Origin: Cellulomonas carbonis
GTDB taxonomy: Bacteria > Actinomycetota > Actinomycetes > Actinomycetales > Cellulomonadaceae
Direction of reading: 5' to 3'
DNA: 64,000 bases
Assembly: GCF_014636275.1 (NCBI RefSeq)
Contig: NZ_BMEB01000002.1
Span: 620,001 to 684,000, forward strand
Shown: positions 9,401 to 16,601 of the stretch, one piece after another
How the letters are laid out: each line of letters begins with the position of its first letter
How positions within the stretch are numbered: the first letter of the stretch is position 1
Notes under the pieces: generated by a model
What the model saw: the letters and a program-made list of their open reading frames with translations, nothing else
The model's database searches: none
Told to the model about the DNA's origin: nothing
Made by a program: the position numbers and the translations under genes

Positions 9401-9507
9401 GTCGGATCTCGCTGTACTCCGACCAGCCGCACGGCGGGACGGTCGACGTGGCCGTCGACGTCGTGGGGTGGTTCACCGCGGACGCCGAGGGCCCCGAGCC
9501 CGTCTGA
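6406..9507 (+). CDS. Secreted 5'-nucleotidase / UshA-like phosphoesterase with C-terminal repeats
   Basis: A 1033-residue exported metallophosphoesterase of the 5'-nucleotidase/UDP-sugar hydrolase family. A signal peptide covers about residues 1-33 (basic MHLTRRRTRR start, hydrophobic core, P-A-A-A-A end). The metallophosphatase domain shows INDFHGRLEQ (metal Asp and His), SAGDNIGAS, GNHEFDRG and SGHTHQRY. The 5'-nucleotidase C-terminal substrate domain follows at about residues 355-550, with STLGNLVAD and NPGGLRTD. After a linker come three copies of an all-beta repeat with VLNVT...NF/NY...VDVVGW (about residues 680-780, 785-905, 905-1030), a module frequent at the ends of actinobacterial secreted enzymes and possibly involved in surface binding. 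Likely role: release of phosphate and nucleosides from extracellular nucleotides. Start chosen at ATG 6406 because of GGAGG at 6393. Confidence 0.92.
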   Translation: MHLTRRRTRRLAPLTAAGVICAAAVVVPPAAAADHLVEIDIVGINDFHGRLEQNRQSAGAASLAGAVQAFETANANTLFVSAGDNIGASTFTSFVADDVPTMDALELMDLDAAALGNHEFDRGRVDVDDRVLPAVEDTFPYLAANLYDTTTGEPAYQEYALEEVDGLTVAFVGAMTEDLPSLVSPAGIETLEVKPMLPEVNRVAAQLSDGDEANDEADVIVLLVHEGANGADVADATGATSFGQLVTGLSDDVHAVFSGHTHQRYAHLVPVDGWGADVARPVVQGGQYGEALAHVQLTVDPTTGDLVASEAHVVDLVDDETSELEYPQVEAVQDVVDAAVLEADELGSVSLGTVTEDLFRAQNADGSSNRGGESTLGNLVADVQLWATQDLGTEIAFMNPGGLRTDILFASSGEGDPDGNVTFREAAEVQPFANTLVALTMTGEQVVQVLEEQWQPEGAERAILKLGVAGLTYTYDPTAAQGERVTDVWVGDEWLDPAGEYRVVANSFLASGGDNFTTFADVTAEDRADSGRIDLQAFVDYMDAMSPVSPDLAQRAVGVQLPAAPEGGFAPGSTFEVDLSSLLFSAGEEQGDEVVVHLGDTEVGRADIDPTIVDGTDEVGRATVEVTLPDWAVGTVALVAHVPGTGTEAWFAVPGQLPSSLVPVEPVRVPTPPVVAPDVPVCIQVGGISPVPAEAVGVVLNVTTVRPNSYGHVVVYPDGATGRATEGSTVNFEPGKDVANTTFVPLSEDGRLCYVTRGAPAAGVLLDVSAFLLPDSGVELQASRRLVDTRPSTPAGPYVGPVRNRTPYEVQVTGEAGVPAEATAVLLNVTVTGPTAPGNLRVFAGGDDVPGTSVVNYAPGQDKANLAMVTLSEDGTVSFWSDTPVGPARNPVHVVLDVVGWVTAEAEYTEIVPDRVLDTRDGAKLMAHQERTLDLNDLADLPADATTVVLNVTAIRPSSVGNLRVYPETGGATPNVSSINYIQGRELPNLVVVAVPEDGRISLYSDQPHGGTVDVAVDVVGWFTADAEGPEPV

Positions 9508-9535
9508 CGGGCGCGCCTGACGCGCAGTGCACGAC

Positions 9536-9568
9536 CGACGCCCGGGCGGGCTCCCCGCCCGGGCGTCG
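9536..9568 (+). terminator. Hairpin terminator after the 5'-nucleotidase gene
   Basis: Perfect 15-bp stem (9536-9550 with 9554-9568) and a 3-nt loop. No T-tract follows, as is usual in this genome. Confidence 0.7.
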
Positions 9569-9591
9569 GCGCGCCCGGATAGGGTCCGGCC

Positions 9592-9891
9592 ATGACCGAG
9601 GCCCACGACGAGGACCGGCCGGCTCCTGGCCCGACGCCCGACGAGCTCGAGCGCGTCGCCGAGCCGGCGACCGTCCGGCGGGCACCCCGCTACCGCGCGT
9701 TCGCGCTCACCGGGGCTGCGCTCGCGGTGCTCGCGGCGGTCGTGACGGTGCTCGTCGTACCGCGGTCGGACGACGCGACCGTCGGCACGGGCACGGTGCT
9801 CGCCGTCCTCGTCGTCGTCGCGGCGGCCCTGGGGGCGCTCGTCGGCGCCGCGGTCGCCGTCGTCGTCGAGCGTGCGGGTCGCGCCCGCTGA
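9592..9891 (+). CDS. Small membrane protein, function unknown
   Basis: A 99-residue protein with a charged, proline-containing N-terminus (about 35 residues) followed by two membrane helices (residues about 38-58 and 68-93) joined by a short polar turn, ending in a basic tail. This layout resembles many small actinobacterial membrane proteins without known function. ATG 9592 has TAGGGT six nt upstream and no ribosome site, which points to a leaderless mRNA. It sits between the nucleotidase and purF on the same strand, separated from the nucleotidase gene by a strong hairpin, so it is probably transcribed on its own or with purF. Confidence 0.7.
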   Translation: MTEAHDEDRPAPGPTPDELERVAEPATVRRAPRYRAFALTGAALAVLAAVVTVLVVPRSDDATVGTGTVLAVLVVVAAALGALVGAAVAVVVERAGRAR

Positions 9892-9957
9892 ACGGCGCCG
9901 GCGCCCACGGAGCGGGCCCCGGAGGACCCCTCGGTCGGCGTGTGCCACCATGGGGTC

Positions 9958-11502
9958 GTGGCCCGCGGTGACGGACGACTGACCCATGACCTCCTGCCCG
10001 GCGAGAAGGGACCTCAGGACGCCTGCGGCGTCTTCGGGGTCTGGGCTCCCGGCGAGGAGGTCGCGAAGCTCACCTACTTCGGCCTGTACGCGCTGCAGCA
10101 CCGCGGGCAGGAGTCGGCAGGCATCGCGACCTCGAACGGTGAGCAGCTCCTCGTCTACAAGGACATGGGGCTCGTCTCGCAGGTCTTCGACGAGACCGCG
10201 CTCAACGCGCTGACCGGCCACATCGCGATCGGTCACACGCGCTACTCGACGACCGGCGGGTCGACGTGGGAGAACGCCCAGCCGACCCTCGGCGCGACCG
10301 CGGGGGGCACCGTCGCCCTCGCGCACAACGGCAACCTGACCAACACCGCCGAGCTCGTCGAGCTCGTGGCGGAGCGGTACGGGGCGCTGCGCCGCGGAGA
10401 GCTGGCCCGCGGCAACACCACCGACACCGCGGTCGTCACCGCGCTCCTGGCGGGCGACCCGGACCACACGCTCGAGGCCACCGCCGCCGAGGTACTGCCG
10501 CGCCTGCGTGGTGCGTTCTGCCTCGTCTTCATGGACGAGCACACGCTCTACGCCGCACGGGACCCGCACGGCGTCCGCCCGCTCGTCCTCGGCCGGCTCG
10601 AGCGCGGCTGGGTCGTCGCGAGCGAGACCGCCGCCCTCGACATCGTCGGCGCGTCGCTCGTCCGCGAGGTCGAGCCGGGTGAGCTCATCGCGATCGACGC
10701 GGACGGCCTGCGCACGCGCCGCTTCGCCGAGCCCACGCCGACCGGATGCGCGTTCGAGTACGTCTACCTCGCGCGTCCCGACACGACGATCGCCGGCCGG
10801 TCGGTGCACGCCGCCCGCGTCGAGATGGGCCGCACGCTCGCACGCGAGTTCCCCGTCGAGGCCGACCTCGTCATCCCGGTGCCCGAGTCGGGCACGCCGG
10901 CCGCGATCGGCTACGCCGCAGAGTCGGGCATCCGGTACGCGCAGGGCCTGACCAAGAACGCGTACGTCGGCCGCACCTTCATCCAGCCGTCCCAGACGCT
11001 GCGCCAGCTCGGCATCCGCCTCAAGCTCAACCCGCTGCGCGAGGTGATCCGCGGCCAGCGGCTCGTCGTCGTGGACGACTCGATCGTCCGGGGCAACACC
11101 CAACGTGCGCTCGTCCGCATGCTGCGCGAGGCCGGGGCGGCCGAGGTGCACGTCCGGATCTCCTCACCACCCGTGCAGTGGCCGTGCTTCTACGGCATCG
11201 ACTTCGCGTCGCGCGCCGAGCTGATCGCGACGGGCCTGTCCCCGGACGAGGTGGGCCGCTCGATCGGCGCCGACTCGCTCGGGTACATCTCGCTCGCGGG
11301 CATGGTGGCCGCGACGGAGCAGCCGTCGTCGCGTCTGTGCACGGCGTGCTTCACGGGTCGCTACCCGATCGAGCTGCCCCCGGCGGACCGCCTCGGCAAG
11401 AACCTCCTCGAGCAGAGCGAGCTGCCCCTCGGCGCGCCCGAGGACGGCCTCGGCTCCCTGATGACCTCGACCGGTGGCGCCGACGCGCTCCGGCGCCCGT
11501 GA
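9958..11502 (+). CDS. purF: Amidophosphoribosyltransferase PurF
   Basis: First committed enzyme of purine synthesis: glutamine plus PRPP to phosphoribosylamine. About 514 residues. The propeptide of about 22 residues ends before the catalytic cysteine in DACGVFG, which becomes the N-terminus after self-processing. Glutaminase motifs GLYALQHRGQESAG and HNGNLTN follow; the PRPP loop is VVVDDSIVRGNT. Four cysteines in TGCAFEY, WPCFYG and LCTACF match the [4Fe-4S] ligands of the Bacillus-type enzyme. Start: GTG 9958 is preferred because it gives the standard propeptide; GTG 9940 is an in-frame alternative with GGAGG 14 nt before it. The stop overlaps the purM start by 4 bases (GTGA), so both are translated together. 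Activity is normally controlled by AMP/GMP feedback. Confidence 0.95.
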   Translation: MARGDGRLTHDLLPGEKGPQDACGVFGVWAPGEEVAKLTYFGLYALQHRGQESAGIATSNGEQLLVYKDMGLVSQVFDETALNALTGHIAIGHTRYSTTGGSTWENAQPTLGATAGGTVALAHNGNLTNTAELVELVAERYGALRRGELARGNTTDTAVVTALLAGDPDHTLEATAAEVLPRLRGAFCLVFMDEHTLYAARDPHGVRPLVLGRLERGWVVASETAALDIVGASLVREVEPGELIAIDADGLRTRRFAEPTPTGCAFEYVYLARPDTTIAGRSVHAARVEMGRTLAREFPVEADLVIPVPESGTPAAIGYAAESGIRYAQGLTKNAYVGRTFIQPSQTLRQLGIRLKLNPLREVIRGQRLVVVDDSIVRGNTQRALVRMLREAGAAEVHVRISSPPVQWPCFYGIDFASRAELIATGLSPDEVGRSIGADSLGYISLAGMVAATEQPSSRLCTACFTGRYPIELPPADRLGKNLLEQSELPLGAPEDGLGSLMTSTGGADALRRP

Positions 11503-12635
11503 GCGGCCGGCACGCCCAGGCCGCGGCGGTGCCCACGGGGGGCGTCACGTACGCCTCCGCGGGCGTCGACACGGAGGCGGGCGACCTCGCGGTCGAGCTC
11601 ATGAAGGACGCCGTGCGCGCGACGCACGGCCCGCAGGTGCTCGGCGGCGTCGGCGGCTTCGCGGGCCTGTTCGACGCGTCGGCCCTCACGCGCTACCGCC
11701 GACCGCTCCTCGCGACGTCGACGGACGGCGTCGGCACCAAGGTCGCGATCGCGCAGGCGCTCGACGTGCACGACACGATCGGCGCCGACCTGGTCGGGAT
11801 GGTCGTGGACGACATCGTCGTGGTCGGCGCCGAGCCGCTGTTCATGACGGACTACATCGCGACGGGCCGGGTGGTGCCCGAGCGCATGGCGGCCGTCGTC
11901 CGCGGGATCGCCGCCGCGTGCGCCGAGACCGGGACCGCCCTCGTCGGTGGCGAGACGGCGGAGCACCCGGGTCTGCTGGGTCCGGACGAGTACGACGTCG
12001 CGGGCGCCGCGACCGGCGTGGTCGAGGCCGACGACGTCCTCGGCCCCGACCGGGTCCGCGAGGGTGACGTCGTGATCGCGATGGCGTCGTCGGGCCTGCA
12101 CTCGAACGGGTACTCGCTGGTCCGTCGCGTGCTCGAGGTCTCGGGCTGGGGGCTCGAGCGGCACGTCCCCGAGCTCGGCCGCACGGTGGGCGAGGAGCTG
12201 CTGGTCCCCACCCGGCTCTACACCCGGCCGTGCCTCGACCTCGCGCGCGACGACGCGGCCGGCGTGCACGCGTACAGCCACGTCACGGGCGGGGGCCTCG
12301 CGGCGAACCTCGCACGCGTCCTCCCGAAGGGCGTCGTCGCGGACGTCGACCGCGGTGCGTGGCAGGTCCCGCCGGTGTTCGCGATGGTGCAGGAGCTCGG
12401 CTCGGTGCCGTGGACGGACCTCGAGCGGACCCTCAACCTCGGGGTCGGCATGGTCGCGGTCGTCGACGGCGCGAGCGTCGACCACGCCCTCGCGCGGCTC
12501 GAGGCGCTCGGCGTCCCCGCGTGGGTGCTCGGCGGCGTCCGCGCCGATGACGGCGCGACGGGCGACGACGTGGTGCGCGGCACCAAGGGCGTCGACGCGG
12601 GAGCGGTCAGCCTCCGCGGGAGCTACCGCACCTGA
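11499..12635 (+). CDS. purM: Phosphoribosylformylglycinamidine cyclo-ligase PurM
   Basis: AIR synthetase, the fifth step of purine synthesis: ATP-dependent ring closure of FGAM to AIR. About 378 residues. Family motifs are intact: YASAGVDTEAGD at the N-terminus, GGVGGFAGLFD, STDGVGTKVAIA, the VGMVVDDIVVVGAEPLFMTDYIA core, GGETAEHPG and SHVTGGGLAANL near residue 260. The start is GTG 11499, overlapping the purF stop by 4 bases, a classical coupled arrangement. A strong hairpin follows directly after the stop (12637-12670). With PurL upstream in the window, three steps of the pathway are present but in two separated transcription units. Confidence 0.96.
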   Translation: MSGRHAQAAAVPTGGVTYASAGVDTEAGDLAVELMKDAVRATHGPQVLGGVGGFAGLFDASALTRYRRPLLATSTDGVGTKVAIAQALDVHDTIGADLVGMVVDDIVVVGAEPLFMTDYIATGRVVPERMAAVVRGIAAACAETGTALVGGETAEHPGLLGPDEYDVAGAATGVVEADDVLGPDRVREGDVVIAMASSGLHSNGYSLVRRVLEVSGWGLERHVPELGRTVGEELLVPTRLYTRPCLDLARDDAAGVHAYSHVTGGGLAANLARVLPKGVVADVDRGAWQVPPVFAMVQELGSVPWTDLERTLNLGVGMVAVVDGASVDHALARLEALGVPAWVLGGVRADDGATGDDVVRGTKGVDAGAVSLRGSYRT

Positions 12636-12636
12636 G

Positions 12637-12670
12637 CACGGGACGTCCCCCGGTTCGGGGACGTCCCGTG
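12637..12670. terminator. Two-way terminator between purM and DUF3073 gene
   Basis: Perfect 14-bp stem (12637-12650 with 12657-12670), 6-nt loop. It lies between convergent genes ending at 12635 and 12690. Confidence 0.75.
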
Positions 12671-12689
12671 GGGACGGTGCGCCGAGCGG

Positions 12690-12884
12690 TCAGCGCTCGT
12701 CGTCCACCCAACCGGCGTAGTCGTCCGACTCCGGCTCCGGGGAGTCCTCCGTCGTGGCGAGACCCGAGTAGGTCTTCCGCGACGTCAGCTCCTGTTCGAG
12801 GGCTCGGTAGTTCGGCTCGTACGTGGAGTACTTCAGTTCGCGAGCGACCTTGGTCTGCTTCGCCTTCTGACGGCCGCGCCCCAT
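12690..12884 (-). CDS. DUF3073 family protein
   Basis: A 64-residue actinobacterial protein starting MGRGRQKAKQTKVARELKY, the recognisable opening of DUF3073. The N-terminal half is basic and helical, the C-terminal half acidic (ESDDYAGWVDDER). Function is unknown; its presence beside purM and bldC is a conserved actinobacterial gene order. The start is the ATG at 12884, preceded by a GAGGGGG ribosome site. It converges on purM with a hairpin between. Confidence 0.9.
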   Translation of the reverse strand: MGRGRQKAKQTKVARELKYSTYEPNYRALEQELTSRKTYSGLATTEDSPEPESDDYAGWVDDER

Positions 12885-13464
12885 GGCACCGACCCCCTCT
12901 AACGTGGAAGCGGGGCGGCATCGTGTGTCACCACGAGCGGCCCCGAGGAGCTGTTCTTCGTCGTGCGCCAACGGTACATGCTCGAACCGGGTTCCGGCGA
13001 CTCGCTCACCCGTGGGCGAACACGAGGACGGGCGTCGTCGTCGCGGTGCCGTGACTCGCCTCGTGGGTGCTGTGACAGCGCACACGCTCCCCACGCGCGC
13101 TCCGTGGTGGCAGCGAGGACGGCGTGGCGGGTCGCGCGCGCCGTCGGTGGCGCGCGGGCACGGTGTGCCGGGACGGGGACGGCGTCCCGCATCGCGACCC
13201 GTCCTCGGGTCCACGGGCTGGGACGGAGCGCGTCGGCATGGCGGGCCGCCGGCGGACCGAGCGGCGGACGTCCGACACGCTGACCTGGGCTTTCGCTGCG
13301 TGTGGAGGCAGGCCGGGCGGGCGGGGTGCGGCCCCGGCGCCCGGAGTGTCGGGGTTGCCCGGTGTGCGCCGTTTTGAACCACCTGCGACGATGTCTGCAG
13401 GTCGCGCGGGGGACGGCCGTTCCACCGGGGAGCGGTCGCGCCGACCTTCGAGAGGAGGACTGAC
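12885..13464. other. 580-base stretch with no supported gene
   Basis: Upstream region shared by the DUF3073 gene (left, minus) and bldC (right, plus). Open frames here read arginine/proline-rich antisense-like text without motifs or ribosome sites, so I call none. It presumably holds both promoters. An AT-richer patch at 13370-13395 (GTTTTGAACC...ATGTCTGC) is the likeliest bldC promoter zone, but I cannot assign hexamers with confidence. Confidence 0.5.
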
Positions 13465-13662
13465 GTGTCCAGGCACTCAACGGAAGAGACGCTGCTCACG
13501 CCGTCCGAGGTGGCCGCACTGTTCCGCGTGGACCCCAAGACAGTCACGCGGTGGGCCAAGGCCGGCAAGCTCTCCGCGATCAGGACGCTCGGCGGCCACC
13601 GTCGCTACCGCGAGTCCGAGGTCAGGAGACTGCTCGACGTGCCGCAGCAGCGCGCCGTCTGA
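13465..13662 (+). CDS. bldC: BldC-type MerR-like DNA-binding regulator
   Basis: A 65-residue winged-helix protein of the BldC family, a stand-alone MerR-type DNA-binding domain. The sequence carries LLTPSEVAALFRVDPKTVTRWAKAGKL (helix-turn-helix, residues about 10-36) and the wing motif TLGGHRRYRESEVRRLL. In Streptomyces BldC binds AT-rich direct repeats as head-to-tail oligomers and times development; in non-sporulating relatives its targets are not established. GTG start at 13465 with a strong GAGAGGAGG ribosome site. Position next to purM/DUF3073 is conserved among actinobacteria. A very stable 22-bp hairpin follows. Confidence 0.93.
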   Translation: MSRHSTEETLLTPSEVAALFRVDPKTVTRWAKAGKLSAIRTLGGHRRYRESEVRRLLDVPQQRAV

Positions 13663-13681
13663 CGGTTCGCACGGCGCGTAC

Positions 13682-13729
13682 GACGACGGCCCGGGCCCCC
13701 GACACCAGTCGGGGGCCCGGGCCGTCGTC
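13682..13729. terminator. Long perfect hairpin after bldC
   Basis: Perfect 22-bp stem (13682-13703 with 13708-13729), 4-nt loop ACCA. It separates bldC from the convergent DUF3618 gene and can stop transcription from both sides. Confidence 0.8.
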
Positions 13730-13780
13730 CTGCGCGCGGCATCGCTGCGTCGTCAGAGGCGGCGGCGCCGGTCAGCCGAG

Positions 13781-13822
13781 GCGCCGGTCCGCAGCGGCGC
13801 CGGTCCGCAGCGGCGCCGGTCA
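13781..13822. repeat. Short tandem repeat, 16-bp unit
   Basis: Two perfect copies of a 16-bp unit starting GCGCCGGTCCGC (13781-13796 and 13797-13812) and a partial third copy that reaches the stop codon of the DUF3618 gene. Confidence 0.7.
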
Positions 13823-14101
13823 GAGCTTGCGGATCACCTTCGTGACGACGGCGAGGGCGAGGGCCGCACCGCCGCCCAGCACGATCCAGCCCGTCCGGGT
13901 CGCCTCGGGCTCGTCCGGCTCGCGCACCTCACCGGTGACGCGCCGCTTGAGGTCGGCGACGGCGATCTTCGCCTCCTCGACCGCCTCCTGCGCCAGGTTC
14001 TTGGGGGAGAGCCGGTCCGAGAGCTGGTCGACCGTCTCGCGGAGCTCGGCGCGGGTGCGGGCGATGTCCGCCTCGATCGAGTCGGGCGTGGTGGGGCTCA
14101 T
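13820..14101 (-). CDS. DUF3618 domain protein
   Basis: A 93-residue protein with the DUF3618 opening PDSIEADIARTRAELRETVDQLSDRL, a coiled-coil-like helix (residues about 6-55), and one membrane helix near the C-terminus (residues about 71-88) with a short basic end (KVIRKL). The N-terminal part is cytoplasmic by the positive-inside rule in reverse, so topology is uncertain. Function unknown; in actinobacteria it regularly pairs with the holin-X-like gene upstream. Its ATG overlaps the stop of that gene by 1 base as ATGA-type coupling, so the two are translated together. Confidence 0.88.
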   Translation of the reverse strand: MSPTTPDSIEADIARTRAELRETVDQLSDRLSPKNLAQEAVEEAKIAVADLKRRVTGEVREPDEPEATRTGWIVLGGGAALALAVVTKVIRKL

Positions 14102-14514
14102 CAGCGCAGTCCTTCCTTGACGGCCTGGACGTCGAGCTTGACGTTCTCCTGGGCGCGGTCGGGGGTGGGCGGGACGCCCCGGTCGAGGGCCTTCTTGCCG
14201 AGCAGGCCCAGGACGGCCGCGACGACGAGGAGGACGACGGCGACGATCAGGGCGGCCAGCCAGGGCGAGACCGCGTTCGACAGACCGAGGATCGCCGTCG
14301 TGATGAGCGCCGCGAACCCGAAGAAGCCGAGGAACGCCGCGCCGGCGAACAGGCCGATCCCGACGCCCGCGTGCTTCGCCTTCGTCGCGAGCTCGCTCTT
14401 GGCGAGCTGGATCTCGTCGCGCACGAGCCGGGAGGTCTTCTCGGAGAGCTGGCTCACGAGCTCGCCGATGCTCGGCCGCTCCTCGCGGCCGAAGGTCCTT
14501 CGCGTGCTGGTCAC
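14101..14514 (-). CDS. Actinobacterial holin-X family membrane protein
   Basis: A 137-residue protein of the putative actinobacterial holin-X, superfamily III group (PF07332). It has an amphipathic N-terminal helix (SIGELVSQLSEKTSRLVRDEIQLAKSE split over residues 15-45), two membrane helices (about 50-80 and 85-105) and a short soluble C-terminus. Despite the family name it is a chromosomal envelope protein and there are no phage genes around it. The start is GTG 14514, with GAAGGGA upstream. It is coupled to the DUF3618 gene. Role unknown; paired occurrence suggests one membrane complex, possibly stress related. Confidence 0.85.
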   Translation of the reverse strand: MTSTRRTFGREERPSIGELVSQLSEKTSRLVRDEIQLAKSELATKAKHAGVGIGLFAGAAFLGFFGFAALITTAILGLSNAVSPWLAALIVAVVLLVVAAVLGLLGKKALDRGVPPTPDRAQENVKLDVQAVKEGLR

Positions 14515-14703
14515 GTCACCACGTCCCTTCTCGTCCGCTCGGCGAGCAGCGGGGTGTCAGCCACATTCTGCGGTACAGACAACCGGTGCGACGCGTGTTC
14601 GGCAATCGGAGCGATCACGGAGCGGCCGGCCGGGACGACGAACGCCCCGTCCGGCGGGACCGGGCGGGGCGTCGGGTGGGGGCTCGCGCCTCCTGAGCTG
14701 CGG

Positions 14704-14776
14704 TGGCCAGACGCGGGTTCGAACCGCGGACCTTTCGATTTTCAGTCGAACGCTCTACCAACTGAGCTATCTGGCC
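14704..14776 (-). tRNA. tRNA-Phe (GAA)
   Basis: 73-nt cloverleaf. Acceptor GGCCAGA pairs with the 3' end, the anticodon loop reads CTGAAAA with GAA, and the T-arm has GGTTCGAACC. CCA is not encoded. Confidence 0.95.
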
Positions 14777-14819
14777 GAGACACCGACGCCCGGTCTTGCG
14801 ACCGGGCGTTTGTGCTGAG

Positions 14820-14894
14820 CGACCCCGACGGGACTTGAACCCGCGACCTCCGCCGTGACAGGGCGGCGCGCTAACCAGACTGCGCTACGGGGCC
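14820..14894 (-). tRNA. tRNA-Asp (GTC)
   Basis: 75-nt cloverleaf with acceptor GGCCCCG, anticodon loop CTGTCAC (GTC) and T-arm GGGTTCAAGTCCC. It lies 43 bases upstream, on the same strand, of tRNA-Phe, probably as one transcript. Confidence 0.95.
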
Positions 14895-14954
14895 TTGTGG
14901 TGGATCACAAGGATACCGGTACTGCTGCACTGCTCGAACTGCCGATCCTGCTCG

Positions 14955-15027
14955 TACCCCCAACGGGATTCGAACCCGTGCTACCGCCGTGAAAGGGCGG
15001 GGTCCTAGGCCGCTAGACGATGGGGGC
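14955..15027 (-). tRNA. tRNA-Glu (TTC)
   Basis: 73-nt cloverleaf with acceptor GCCCCCA (G1-U72 wobble), anticodon loop CTTTCAC (TTC) and T-arm GGGTTCGAATCCC. First gene of the Glu-Asp-Phe cluster. Confidence 0.95.
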
Positions 15028-15165
15028 GGGCCCGTCTGGGACGCCCCGGAGTTGTTGCGCCGAAGACCTCGCACAGCATACGGGTACGACGCCCCATCCC
15101 CAAAACCGGGCTCCCCACGCAGGTCAGCGGCCCGTCCGCGTCCCATCCGGCTGGGGGGCGAACCG

Positions 15166-15210
15166 GCCGGCGCCGGGTGTCGGGGACAGCCGGCGCCGGG
15201 TGTCGGGGAC
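15166..15210. repeat. Two-copy tandem repeat, 22-bp unit
   Basis: Two identical 22-bp copies (15166-15187 and 15189-15210; period 23) just before the metallopeptidase gene. The unit contains the palindromic GCCGGCGCCGG-like core. Confidence 0.7.
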
Positions 15211-15236
15211 CTCGATCGACAGGGGATGATGGGCGC

Positions 15237-15590
15237 GTGGTCGAGATGTCACGGGACGCCTTCGAGGACGCCGTCCGCGACGCGCTCGACCTGATCCCCG
15301 AGGAGCTCGCGGCGCGGATGGACAACGTCGTCGTGCTGGTGGAGGACGACGCGCCCGAGGACGACCCGGAGCTGCTCGGGCTCTACGAGGGCGTGGCCCT
15401 GACCGAGCGCGACGGGTGGTGGGCCGCCGGGTCGCTCCCGGACCGCATCACGATCTACCGCAACCCGACGCTCGCGATCTGCGACACCGTGGAGGACGTC
15501 GTCGACGAGGTCGCGGTCACCGTGGTGCACGAGGTCGCGCACCACTTCGGCATCGACGACGACCGGCTGCACGAGCTCGGCTGGTCCTGA
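15237..15590 (+). CDS. Small zincin-like metallopeptidase family protein
   Basis: A 117-residue protein of the minimal zincin family (PF06262). The zinc-binding motif HEVAHHFG (HExxH) lies near residue 99, with acidic residues following (DDDRLHELGW, where the last acidic/His residues probably complete the site). The N-terminal part (DAFEDAVRDALDLIPEELA) matches the family. Substrate unknown. GTG at 15237 is the likely start, with AGGGG about 11 nt upstream; ATG 15246 is an alternative. The next gene begins 17 bases later, so they may be co-transcribed. Confidence 0.88.
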   Translation: MVEMSRDAFEDAVRDALDLIPEELAARMDNVVVLVEDDAPEDDPELLGLYEGVALTERDGWWAAGSLPDRITIYRNPTLAICDTVEDVVDEVAVTVVHEVAHHFGIDDDRLHELGWS

Positions 15591-15606
15591 CCGCCCAGGA
15601 GGGCAC

Positions 15607-16527
15607 GTGCGCATCGGCATCGTCCTGCTCCCGCAGCTGCGCTGGAGCGAGGACCGGACGCGCTGGCGGCGCGCCGAGGAGATGGGCTTCGACCACGCCT
15701 GGACGTACGACCACCTCGCGTGGCGGTCGCTCGCCGACGAGCCGTGGCTCGCGACGGTCCCCGTCCTCGCCGCGGCCGCCGGCGTCACCGAGCGCATCCC
15801 GCTGGGCACGTGGGTCGCGAGCCCCAACTACCGGCACCCCGTGCCCTTCGCGAAGGACGTGATGGGCCTCGACGACGTCAGCCGGGGTCGGTTCGTGCTC
15901 GGCGTCGGTGCGGGCGGCACGGGCCTCGACGCCGACGTCCTGGGCGACCCCGAGCTCACACCTGGTCAGCGCGTCGCGCGGTTCGAGGAGTTCGTCGACG
16001 TGCTCGACCTTCTCCTGACGCAGCCCGTGACCGACCACGAGGGCGCGCACTACACGGTCCGCGAGGCGCGCATGCTGCCCGGCTGCGTGCAGCGTCCGCG
16101 CGTGCCCTTCGTCGTGGCCGCCAACGGGCCGCGCGGCATGCGGGTCGCCGCCCGGCACGGCGCGGGGTGGGCGACGTACGGGCCCGGCGACGGCGTCGGG
16201 GCGGGCGAGGAGGGCGCGACGGGCGCCGAGCGCTACGACGCGTGGTGGGCGGGTCTGGGCGCGATGGTGCGACGGTTCGAGCAGGTCGCCTCCGACGCGG
16301 GCCGCGACCCCGCAGGGGTCGACCGGTACCTCAACGTCGACGCGTCGCCGGTGTTCTCCCTGACGAGCGTCGACGTCCTCGAGGACGCCGTGGGCCGCGC
16401 GGCGGAGCTCGGCTTCACCGACCTCGTCGTGCACTGGCCCCGGCCCGACGGCGTCTACGCCGGGGACGAGCGCGTGCTCGAGGCGGTCGCGTCCCGCCTC
16501 GACGCGATCCGGGCGATCGGGACCTGA
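15607..16527 (+). CDS. LLM-class flavin-dependent oxidoreductase
   Basis: A 306-residue TIM-barrel protein of the luciferase-like monooxygenase family, using FMN or coenzyme F420. Family features: MRIGIVLLPQ start, AEEMGFDHAWTYDHLAW near residue 20-35, IPLGTWVASPNYRHP, RFVLGVGAGG near residue 100, and the C-terminal EDAVGRAAELGFTDLVVHWP. The conserved RFVLGVG-type strand and the short insert suggest the F420-dependent branch common in actinobacteria, but I cannot decide cofactor or substrate. GTG start with AGGAGGGCAC ribosome site. It follows the metallopeptidase gene by 16 bases. Confidence 0.88.
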   Translation: MRIGIVLLPQLRWSEDRTRWRRAEEMGFDHAWTYDHLAWRSLADEPWLATVPVLAAAAGVTERIPLGTWVASPNYRHPVPFAKDVMGLDDVSRGRFVLGVGAGGTGLDADVLGDPELTPGQRVARFEEFVDVLDLLLTQPVTDHEGAHYTVREARMLPGCVQRPRVPFVVAANGPRGMRVAARHGAGWATYGPGDGVGAGEEGATGAERYDAWWAGLGAMVRRFEQVASDAGRDPAGVDRYLNVDASPVFSLTSVDVLEDAVGRAAELGFTDLVVHWPRPDGVYAGDERVLEAVASRLDAIRAIGT

Positions 16528-16601
16528 CTCGGTCCCCAGCCGGATCTGACCGGGCTCCGACCGGGGCCGACCCGCGTCGCGCCCCGACGGGGACCTGGAC
16601 G

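Noticed and set aside
12885..13464. Coding frames in the bldC upstream region
   Set aside because: Only basic, proline-rich frames without ribosome site or motif on either strand.
14101..14514. Holin-type gene as sign of a prophage
   Set aside because: The family name is historical; the protein pairs with DUF3618 and no other phage gene is present.
14704..15027. tRNA cluster as integration site of a mobile element
   Set aside because: All three tRNAs are intact, with no partial tRNA copy, integrase or excisionase nearby.
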